Source: JAVBQJ01 sp031549115
Lineage (GTDB): Bacteria; Verrucomicrobiota; Lentisphaeria; Victivallales; Victivallaceae
Assembly: GCA_031549115.1 (NCBI GenBank)
Contig: JAVBQJ010000026.1
Coordinates: forward strand, 1-5,018
Length of the DNA stretch: 5,018 bases
Direction: 5' to 3'
Within the stretch, counting starts at the first letter, position 1; each line of letters begins with the position of its first letter. Below, one piece after another: positions 1-5,018 of the stretch. The notes below the pieces were generated by a model that had not been told where the DNA came from, searched no databases, and worked only from the letters and a program-made list of their open reading frames with translations. The position numbers and the translations under genes are program-made.

Positions 1-2
1 GC

Positions 3-422
3 TTTGCCGAAGCGGTATTCGGCAGCCGTGAAATCATCCGGATGGAGGTCCTGACTTCGGAGCGGCGCGAGGATTTCGAGGATGTCGGCGCCTTTCTCGA
101 CCGGGAAACGAAGGTGGCGGAATTCGACGCGGTTTACTGCATTACCGACGAACTGGCGCAAAAGACGGTGCGGGCCTTGCGCGAACGCGGCATCGCCGCC
201 GGCACGGGGCCGGAAGTGATCGGCTTCGGCGGTCTGCCGGTGACCTGGCCTCCGGAACCGGGATTGATTTTCACCGACGGCATCGATATCGAGGCGATTG
301 CGCAGAAGATTCATCAACTTATTGAAGAAACCCGCTGGAGCAATTCCGCTCCGGGGCATTATCCGATTGCACCGAAAATCACATTTCAACCCCCGCCTGC
401 GGGCGGCAAGAAAGGAAACTGA
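3..422 (+). CDS. LacI/GalR-family transcriptional regulator, C-terminal part (5' end outside window)
   Basis: This is the last 139 residues of a gene that enters the window already open in frame 3; the ATG at 42 is internal, because the frame stays open and protein-like upstream of it. The DNA-binding domain is not visible. What is seen fits the C-terminal subdomain of the periplasmic-binding-protein-like sensor domain: FDAVYCITDELAQKTVRAL matches the family segment in which an Asp (codon 147-149 here) commonly contacts the effector. PEVIGFGGLP matches the family's V-x-V-V-G-F-D-D strand, and the end (HYPIAPKITF) corresponds to the usual closing P-x-L-I-x-R strand, followed by a short Pro/Gly-rich tail. 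Members bind DNA as dimers and respond to sugars or nucleosides; the ligand cannot be told from this fragment. The stop lies 4 bases before the next start, so the regulator is probably co-transcribed with the pseudopilin and hydrolase genes and may control them. Family assignment is fairly secure. Confidence 0.85.
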   Translation, partial: FAEAVFGSREIIRMEVLTSERREDFEDVGAFLDRETKVAEFDAVYCITDELAQKTVRALRERGIAAGTGPEVIGFGGLPVTWPPEPGLIFTDGIDIEAIAQKIHQLIEETRWSNSAPGHYPIAPKITFQPPPAGGKKGN

Positions 423-426
423 AGTC

Positions 427-1137
427 ATGAAGAAATCATTCACACTCATTGAACTCCTGGTCGTGATCGCGATTATTGCGATTCTGGCCAGCATGCTGCT
501 GCCGGCATTGTCCAAGGCCCGTGCCGCGGCGCAGCAGGCCAAATGCCTCAGCAACGTCAAACAGATCATGCTTGCGACTACGATGTACACCGGCGATAAT
601 TCGGACAACTTTCCGTCGCTGGACTGGGAAGCGAACGGGGATGTGAACGGTTACCTGGTCAAGCTCAACGATTATGTTCAGACCGGAGTATACACCTGGC
701 TCAAAGCCAACCGGTCGGACCTGCTGCGGCGCGGTGTCAGCCCGTCGTCCATGTGGATGTGCCCGGCCTCATTTTACACTGAAAATCTGGTCAACGATCC
801 GGTGGTGCAACGCACTGCTTATATGATGAATCAATATCTGATCTCGGTTGACGGCGGCAACGCCTGGCTCGGCGGGAAGGGTGCTCCGAAGATTTCCGGG
901 GTGAGCCGCCCGTCGGAGTTGTCGGTTTTTGCCGAGGCCGAAGGCAAGGACTGTGTCGGAGTCGCCTCTTACTATATGTATGAGAATGCCAGTCCGACCG
1001 ATACCGGCGGCGGCATCGGTTATCCGCACGGCGGCGTCAGCACGACGGAAGCGGGGCGCGGCAATCTCGGTTTCGTCGATGGTCACGTCGAAGCCAAGCG
1101 CCGCGCGGAGCTGACGCTCAATACCATGATACCGTAA
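427..1137 (+). CDS. Type II secretion/type IV pilin-like pseudopilin with variant H-X9-DG C-terminal motif
   Basis: A 236-residue protein with a class III (prepilin) signal: MKKS followed by FTLIELLVVIAIIAILASML. The short basic leader is residues 1-4, the hydrophobic helix about 5-25, and Glu9 is the conserved glutamate at mature position 5. Residue -1 is Ser4, not the usual Gly. After the helix come S-K-A-R (29-32), a C-L-S-N-V-K-Q segment from Cys40, a W-M-C-P motif at Cys112, and near the C-terminus His201 followed by F-V-D-G-H-V (Asp218-Gly219). This arrangement is known from PVC-group pseudopilin-like proteins (prepilin-type cleavage domain plus H-X9-DG domain), but here 16 residues separate His and Asp. 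The mature protein should be anchored in the inner membrane with its globular part outside, possibly assembling into a pseudopilus; its cargo is unknown. ATG 427 is chosen because the signal begins there and AAAGGA (411-416) lies upstream; the longer reading from 298 would bury the signal. It sits between a regulator and a secreted hydrolase, probably in one operon. Confidence 0.92.
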   Translation: MKKSFTLIELLVVIAIIAILASMLLPALSKARAAAQQAKCLSNVKQIMLATTMYTGDNSDNFPSLDWEANGDVNGYLVKLNDYVQTGVYTWLKANRSDLLRRGVSPSSMWMCPASFYTENLVNDPVVQRTAYMMNQYLISVDGGNAWLGGKGAPKISGVSRPSELSVFAEAEGKDCVGVASYYMYENASPTDTGGGIGYPHGGVSTTEAGRGNLGFVDGHVEAKRRAELTLNTMIP

Positions 1138-1156
1138 GCGAAGGGCGGACAGACGG

Positions 1157-3637
1157 ATGAAATGGCAATGGTTGGCGGCGCTTGGCGCCCTGTGGGCCTG
1201 CTCCAGCGTGGCCGGAGGACTGGCGCCGGATTGCATTCCGGTGCTGCGGGCGTCAGAAGCGCCGAAGGTTGACGGCGTTGCCGCCGAACCGGCGTGGGCG
1301 GCGACCGAAACGGTAACTTCGGCGGACGGCAAACTGTCGGTTCGGGCATTTTATACCGCGGACGGCATGGCGCTCTTTGTCCGTTGCCTGGCGGACCCGG
1401 AGACGATCCGGACGAAAGCGGCCCAACGCGACGCCGATCTCGCGGACGACAGCAGCGTCGAAGTGCTGCTGATGCCGGATTATCGTACTCATGGGGTTCT
1501 GGAGCAGCCGGGGCCGTTTCAGTATTACCGGTTGGGGGTGAATGCCGCCGGGGTTGTCTTCGATGCGGTCGGCGAACGCGACGGCGCGTCGTATGACGGC
1601 GAGTGGCAGGCGGCGGCCCGGCGGGAGCGCGACGGCTGGAGCGCCGAATATTTCATTCCGTTCTGGGGCACGGTGGATTGGCAGCAGCGGACGCCGCCAC
1701 TGTGCAGCTCCTGGCGCTGGCAGGTATTGCTCCGGCAGCCCGGCCGGCCGGTGACGGCATTGTTCGCTTCCGATGCGCCCGGCGATTCGGCGCAGTTCGG
1801 CGAAATGGTGTTTTTCGGCAATGCGCTTCCGGCGGAACCGCTGCGGACGCTGGATGCATACCGGGTATTCGACCCGGTGCGTTGGGAAATGGAAGTCCAG
1901 AGTGCCGCCATACCGCCGTCGGCCGATGTGACAAAATTGCTGGAGGAATACCAGGTGTTTCAGCGGCGGGTTGCCGCCGCCGCGCCGGAGGATTATTCAC
2001 TGCACCGGGACGAATGGCTGGCGCAAGCCGCCGGATTTCCCGTCCGGCTGCGGCAGTTGTACTCGGAGTTGCTGACGGAAACGGTGCGGCTGGCGTCCAT
2101 GGATTTCGCCGTCGTGCCGCATCCGGCATTGCGGGATGACAAAATCGCCACACCGGACACGCTGCCGGATCTGCGTTTGCTCGGTGAAGGGGTGAATTTC
2201 ACCGTGGCGCCGAATGAATACGAAGCGGCGAGCCTGCTCGTGTGGAGCGACCGGGCATTGACCGGAGTCACCGTCGAGGTCAGCGACCTGGCGAACGGCG
2301 GCAAGGTGATACCGGCGGATAAGCTGGAGGTGTTTTGGGTCAAATGCTGGTACCAGGGCAGTGTCACCGACATTGTCAATACCGGGAAGGTTCTGACCCC
2401 GGAGCTGTTGCTGCGCAATCCGGAGCTGGTGCAAGTCGATCTGGTCAATGAAGTCAACTTGAAGCCGTTCGGCAACCGGAATTTCCGCGATTATCCCGAA
2501 GACGCCGCCGAACTCTTGCCGCTGCCGGAGTTGCCGGCGCGGCAGACACAGCAGATCTGGCTCACGACCACCCCGTTGGCCGGTTACGAGCCGGGAATCT
2601 ATCACGGCACGGTGACGGTCCGCGCCGCCGGGGGAGCTGTCGAAGTGCCGTTGACGCTGGAATTGCTGGAATTTGAATTGGCCGCTTCGCCGATCGTGCA
2701 CGCCATGTACACCGACAGCAACTGGGGCCCGGCGACGGAAGAACAGGCGCTGGCGGAGATGCGCAATCTGGTCGAGCACGGATGCCTGACCGTCGGGTTG
2801 GCGGATTACGCGAAAAACCTGCCCCGGGTGGTGGCGTGGATGCGGGAAACCGGGTTGAATACCCGGGAGCTGTATTTGCAGAACGTCTGCGGCTGGGAGC
2901 TGCCCGAGGGCAGCGATGCCGCGTATATCGAAGAAAAAGCGCGGATGGCCCGCGAGCTTCTGACGCCGCTCGGCGTTGAGGATATTTACTTGTATATGGT
3001 CGACGAAGCGCGCGGCGACCGGCTGCGCGACAGTGCGCGAATGGCGCGGATCGCGTCGAAAGCCGGCGTGAAAAGCTGGTCGGCGGCTTACCAGGATTAT
3101 TTCGATATCGCCGGCGACGCGCTGGACCTGGTGGTATTGGCGCATGCGCCGGCGCCGCGTGAGCTGGTGGACAAAATTCACGGCGCGGGCAAGCGGGTGT
3201 TTTGCTACGCCAATCCGCAGGGCGGGGTTGAGCGGCCGGAGATCTACCGGCGCAACTTCGGCTTGCTGTTGTGGCAGGCGCATTACGACGGCGGCATGAC
3301 CTTCGCGTGGAATTGGCCGTTCGGCAAAGCGCCGTACTACGATCCGTGGGACGACTTCGACCATCCGGTCTTCCGCGACCACAACATGGTCTACGTCACG
3401 CAGGGCGCGCCGGTGGATACCATTCAATGGGAAGGCTGGCGCGAAGGTTATGACGACTGCCGTTACCTGGGAACGCTGCTCGCCGCGATCGGCGAAGCGC
3501 GCGCGGCCGGAAAGCCGGAGGCCGCGGCGCGGGCCGAAGCCTGGGTCGCCGGATTGCGTGACGACCGGACGCGGCTGGCTGATCTGGACGCGTTGCGCCG
3601 GGAGTTGATTGCGCAAATCCGGGCGTTGAAAGAATAG
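1157..3637 (+). CDS. Exported GH123-like (DUF4091) glycoside hydrolase with CBM9-like N-terminal domain
   Basis: An 826-residue protein. Residues 1 to about 20 form a Sec signal peptide (MKWQWLAALGALWACSSVAG). L-W-A-C at 12-15 resembles a lipobox, but Trp at -2 is unusual, so signal peptidase I cleavage near Ala19 is at least as likely. Residues about 27-221 look like a CBM9/DOMON-type beta sandwich: A-P-K-V-D-G-V-A-A-E-P-A-W near the start, S-S-V-E-V-L-L in the middle and W-S-A-E-Y-F-I-P-F late. Residues about 235-325 are a helix-rich linker. Residues about 339-510 resemble the GH123 N-terminal beta domain, and about 512-800 the catalytic barrel. It carries Y-M-V-D-E-A with Asp616-Glu617, corresponding to the adjacent Asp-Glu pair used for substrate-assisted catalysis in characterised GH123 beta-N-acetylgalactosaminidases, and the typical late motif W-E-G-W-R-E-G-Y-D-D at 758-767. 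The substrate may be an N-acetylgalactosamine-containing glycan, but this family branch is broad and largely uncharacterised. The start is supported by a modest AAGGG at 1141-1145. It is the last gene before a terminator. Confidence 0.87.
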   Translation: MKWQWLAALGALWACSSVAGGLAPDCIPVLRASEAPKVDGVAAEPAWAATETVTSADGKLSVRAFYTADGMALFVRCLADPETIRTKAAQRDADLADDSSVEVLLMPDYRTHGVLEQPGPFQYYRLGVNAAGVVFDAVGERDGASYDGEWQAAARRERDGWSAEYFIPFWGTVDWQQRTPPLCSSWRWQVLLRQPGRPVTALFASDAPGDSAQFGEMVFFGNALPAEPLRTLDAYRVFDPVRWEMEVQSAAIPPSADVTKLLEEYQVFQRRVAAAAPEDYSLHRDEWLAQAAGFPVRLRQLYSELLTETVRLASMDFAVVPHPALRDDKIATPDTLPDLRLLGEGVNFTVAPNEYEAASLLVWSDRALTGVTVEVSDLANGGKVIPADKLEVFWVKCWYQGSVTDIVNTGKVLTPELLLRNPELVQVDLVNEVNLKPFGNRNFRDYPEDAAELLPLPELPARQTQQIWLTTTPLAGYEPGIYHGTVTVRAAGGAVEVPLTLELLEFELAASPIVHAMYTDSNWGPATEEQALAEMRNLVEHGCLTVGLADYAKNLPRVVAWMRETGLNTRELYLQNVCGWELPEGSDAAYIEEKARMARELLTPLGVEDIYLYMVDEARGDRLRDSARMARIASKAGVKSWSAAYQDYFDIAGDALDLVVLAHAPAPRELVDKIHGAGKRVFCYANPQGGVERPEIYRRNFGLLLWQAHYDGGMTFAWNWPFGKAPYYDPWDDFDHPVFRDHNMVYVTQGAPVDTIQWEGWREGYDDCRYLGTLLAAIGEARAAGKPEAAARAEAWVAGLRDDRTRLADLDALRRELIAQIRALKE

Positions 3638-3674
3638 TTTCGATTTCTGTAGATATTTAAAAGTACAAACAGGG

Positions 3675-3724
3675 CGTGTTTTCTTGCCGAAATGGAAGGA
3701 AAACACGTTTTTTTTGCCTTTTTT
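3675..3724 (+). terminator. Intrinsic terminator after the hydrolase gene
   Basis: A perfect 9-base-pair inverted repeat, CGTGTTTTC (3675-3683) and GAAAACACG (3699-3707), is followed directly by eight T (3708-3715) and, after GCC, six more T (3719-3724). Inside the loop a T-G and a T-A pair and then two C-G pairs (3687-3688 with 3694-3695) could extend the stem. It begins 38 bases after the hydrolase stop codon. The T tracts lie only on the + side, so it acts on the upstream operon and insulates the next promoter. Confidence 0.92.
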
Positions 3725-3736
3725 CGTCAATTGCTC

Positions 3737-3765
3737 TTGACTTTTTCCGGGATTTTGACTATAAT
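3737..3765 (+). promoter_or_regulatory. Near-consensus sigma-70-type promoter of the second LacI-family gene
   Basis: The -35 element TTGACT (3737-3742, five of six consensus bases) and the perfect -10 element TATAAT (3760-3765) are separated by exactly 17 bases (3743-3759). There is no TG extension of the -10 element. Transcription should start near 3771-3773, giving a leader of about 38 bases before GTG 3810. It lies 13 bases after the terminator T tracts, in AT-rich DNA. So strong a promoter before a regulator gene suggests that it is held down by a repressor. Confidence 0.85.
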
Positions 3766-3783
3766 ATTTGTAACGTTGCAAAT
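3766..3783 (+). promoter_or_regulatory. Probable LacI-family operator overlapping the transcription start
   Basis: ATTTGTAACGTTGCAAAT is an 18-base palindrome with a single mismatched pair (T3769+2 at 3771 against G3778) and a central CG at 3774-3775. This is the form bound by LacI/GalR-family dimers, whose hinge helices insert into a central CpG step. It begins at the base after the -10 element and covers the predicted start site, so a bound repressor would block initiation. The nearest candidate is the regulator encoded just downstream (autoregulation), but the partial regulator at the left end could also bind here. Confidence 0.7.
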
Positions 3784-3797
3784 TGACAATACAAATC

Positions 3798-3803
3798 AAG
3801 GTG
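3798..3803 (+). promoter_or_regulatory. Ribosome binding site that fixes the GTG start at 3810
   Basis: AAGGTG lies 6 bases before GTG 3810, a normal spacing. The alternative in-frame TTG at 3783 overlaps the operator, is only about 11 bases from the predicted transcription start and has no Shine-Dalgarno sequence. The GTG start also leaves the usual short tail before the helix-turn-helix. Confidence 0.75.
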
Positions 3804-3809
3804 TTTCCG

Positions 3810-4847
3810 GTGAGTGTTGCGGAAAAAGTTACGTTGAAGGATGTGGCCCGGGCGGCCGGTGTCAGCATGTCCACCGTGAGCGGCGTCCTCAATCGCCTGG
3901 ACGGGTTTTCGGAAGACACCCGGCGGCGGGTGTGGGATGCTGTCGGGAAGATGAATTACATGCCGAACCTGCAGGCGCGTACGTTGCGCTCCCGGCAGCA
4001 GACGCAGCAGCACCGCCGGACCGGGTTGCTGATGCATATTACCCACCTGGGCAGCAACGGGAGCGTGGGAGATGTATTCGAGGCGTTGCGTTCGCAGTTG
4101 TTGACCTTCGAAGCGCTCCGGCACGGATGTTACATGACGACCTACTGGTACCGGCGGCTGGAGGGGTTCCGCTGCCCGCTGTTGCTGGACCGGATGGTGG
4201 ACGGCGTCATCCTCGGCATGCCGCATCCGGAGGTGGCGGAGATTCTTCGCGGCAAAACGCCGGTGGTACTGATGGATGTCGGCGTCTCCGCGGCCGCGCT
4301 GAAAATGCCGATGGTGAACATGAATTTGCCGGAAGGGTACGGCCGGCTCTTTCAGCACGCGGCCCGGAACGGATTCCGGGATTATGTTTTGATCGATACG
4401 AAATCGGATCCGGAGGATTTCAATAATTCGGCTTTGTTTTGCCGCGGTTTGCACGACGCCGCCCGGGAGGCGGGATTAAGTCCGCACCCGGAAGGGGTAT
4501 TTCTGCGCCGTTTCACACCGGAAAATCACGAGGCCACCGTCGCCGAAATCGCTGGTTTGCTGATTCCGCGGCTGCGGAGCAACCAATTCCGGCTGCTGAT
4601 TGTCCCCAACATTGTGGTTGCCGAAAGTTTGCGTGCCCACCTCGAAAACGCCGGGTTGCTGCCGAACCGGAACTTCGTGCTGTACACGGTCAATTGCTAT
4701 ATGGAAGACGCTTCGACGCTGGACGGCATCGGTTACGATTGGCCCAAACTGGTTGAAACGGCGGTCGACTTGCTCTTGAAATTCGAGGACATGCCGAAAG
4801 AGCGGACCTGCGAATATCTGGTTTCTCCCCGGCTTAAATTTTCCTGA
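3810..4847 (+). CDS. LacI/GalR-family transcriptional regulator (complete), atypical effector pocket
   Basis: A 345-residue protein when read from GTG 3810, the normal family length. The helix-turn-helix is at about 7-27 (VTLKDVARAAGVSMSTVSGV). Met20, Ser21 and Gly25 fall at the positions of the three base-contacting residues of LacI (Tyr17, Gln18, Arg22). N-Y-M-P-N (49-53) leads into the hinge helix with Ala56 and Leu59, the latter matching the leucine that wedges into the operator's central CpG. The sensor domain follows: D-R-M-V-D-G-V-I-L-G and P-V-V-L-M-D are recognisable family strands. In the C-terminal subdomain the usual A-N-D-x-x-A segment reads V-P-N-I-V-V-A (265-271), so the effector-contacting Asp is Ile268. 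The ligand is therefore unclear and may not be a typical sugar. It acts as a cytoplasmic DNA-binding dimer. It has its own strong promoter and a palindromic operator, suggesting autoregulation; its targets could be the neighbouring operons. Confidence 0.92.
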   Translation: MSVAEKVTLKDVARAAGVSMSTVSGVLNRLDGFSEDTRRRVWDAVGKMNYMPNLQARTLRSRQQTQQHRRTGLLMHITHLGSNGSVGDVFEALRSQLLTFEALRHGCYMTTYWYRRLEGFRCPLLLDRMVDGVILGMPHPEVAEILRGKTPVVLMDVGVSAAALKMPMVNMNLPEGYGRLFQHAARNGFRDYVLIDTKSDPEDFNNSALFCRGLHDAAREAGLSPHPEGVFLRRFTPENHEATVAEIAGLLIPRLRSNQFRLLIVPNIVVAESLRAHLENAGLLPNRNFVLYTVNCYMEDASTLDGIGYDWPKLVETAVDLLLKFEDMPKERTCEYLVSPRLKFS

Positions 4848-5018
4848 TCAGGTTGTGATAACTCAACGGTGAAAGAAATGAGTTCTGCGAAATAAGGAAT
4901 TTAAAGAACGCAACAGTCAAATCCTCAAAGGAGTGTAGATAAACATCTCGGCTGAGGGTAAAAAAGGCGTTTTGAGTTCACTTCAAGGCATGACGAGGGA
5001 AGCCGCTCGTGTAAAAGA
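4848..5018. other. AT-rich tail after the second regulator; no identified gene
   Basis: These 171 bases are about 42% GC by hand count, clearly lower than the genes to the left. I see no tRNA, no convincing intrinsic terminator (no T tract) and no paired -35/-10 elements. A weak inverted repeat AACTCA/TGAGTT (4860-4865 and 4879-4884) has a 13-base loop. It is probably the intergenic region leading to a gene outside the window, or the edge of a segment of different origin. Confidence 0.5.
4927..5018 (+). other. Shine-Dalgarno sequence with a short open frame to the window end (possible gene start)
   Basis: AAAGGAGTG (4927-4935) is a near-perfect match to the anti-Shine-Dalgarno sequence. A frame opens right after TAG 4936-4938 and runs to the edge of the window, reading about 26 residues (I-N-I-S-A-E-G-K-K-G-V-L-S-S-L-Q-G-M-T-R and onward). 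At the ideal distance stands ATA (4939), not a standard start. In-frame TTG 4972 and ATG 4990 exist, but both are far from this site. The ATG has only AAGG one base away. The stretch is too short to judge coding potential, and no family is recognised. Confidence 0.22.

Noticed and set aside
298..1137. Longer 279-residue version of the pseudopilin
   Set aside because: Starting at 298 would put 43 residues before the prepilin signal and overlap the upstream regulator by 125 bases. ATG 427 has a ribosome binding site and places the signal at the N-terminus.
3766..3796. Second inverted repeat ATTTGT (3766-3771) and ACAAAT (3791-3796)
   Set aside because: The 19-base spacer and AT-rich arms in an AT-rich region make chance likely, and the tighter CpG-centred palindrome explains the left arm better.
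3783..3809. TTG start nine codons upstream for the second regulator
   Set aside because: It overlaps the operator palindrome, lies very near the predicted transcription start and lacks a Shine-Dalgarno sequence.
1997..3919. 640-residue open frame on the minus strand across the hydrolase gene, terminator and promoter
   Set aside because: It is antisense to a well-supported gene and also runs through the terminator, promoter and operator. The protein is rich in Arg, Gln, His and Pro without recognisable domains, as expected of a GC-rich shadow frame.
3692..4426. 244-residue + strand frame with a hydrophobic N-terminus
   Set aside because: It starts inside the terminator hairpin and crosses the promoter, then overlaps the second regulator out of frame. 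The hydrophobic start is only the translation of T-rich noncoding DNA.
4843..4852. Perfect 10-base palindrome CCTGATCAGG spanning the stop codon of the second regulator
   Set aside because: It has no loop, so it cannot form a useful RNA hairpin, and no T tract follows. A 10-base palindrome is expected by chance at this rate in a few kilobases.
4860..4884. Inverted repeat AACTCA/TGAGTT as a terminator for the second regulator
   Set aside because: The stem is only six base pairs, AT-rich with a 13-base loop, and no run of T follows.
4993..5010. Hairpin ACGAGG...CC(G)CTCGT near the window end
   Set aside because: It is short and bulged, has no T tract or known RNA context, and falls in a possible coding frame.

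Overview
The window looks like chromosomal DNA from a bacterium of the PVC group, most likely a Lentisphaerae/Victivallis-type organism. This is inferred from gene content, not from a marker gene: GC-rich coding sequence (about 65% in a sampled 60-base line), a short pseudopilin with an F-T-L-I-E-L-L N-terminus and a C-terminal processing-associated D-G-H motif, and glycan-related genes packed next to LacI-type regulators. All genes seen lie on the + strand.

Layout: (1) positions 3-422 hold the C-terminal ligand-binding half of a LacI/GalR-family regulator whose start is outside the window. (2) Four bases after its stop comes a 236-residue type II secretion/type IV pilin-like protein (427-1137). 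(3) Nineteen bases later comes an 826-residue exported, multidomain protein of the GH123 (formerly DUF4091) glycoside hydrolase type with a CBM9-like N-terminal domain (1157-3637). The tight spacing suggests one transcription unit, closed by a strong intrinsic terminator (3675-3724). (4) Thirteen bases after the terminator is a near-consensus sigma-70 promoter (TTGACT, 17 bases, TATAAT), followed at once by an 18-base imperfect palindrome with a central CG. This is the expected form of a LacI-family operator, and it precedes a complete second LacI-family regulator that starts at GTG 3810 and ends at 4847. (5) The last 171 bases (about 42% GC) hold no gene I can identify, only a good Shine-Dalgarno sequence followed by a short open frame without a standard start at the right distance.

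Working model (inference): the first regulator senses a sugar and controls its own operon. The operon supplies a secreted glycan-active enzyme together with its own pseudopilin, which may belong to an export or cell-surface machine. The second regulator is a separate, probably autoregulated unit that may begin the next cassette. The pairing of regulator, pseudopilin and glycosidase is the most interesting system-level pattern here. No mobile element, CRISPR array, tRNA or rRNA was seen.
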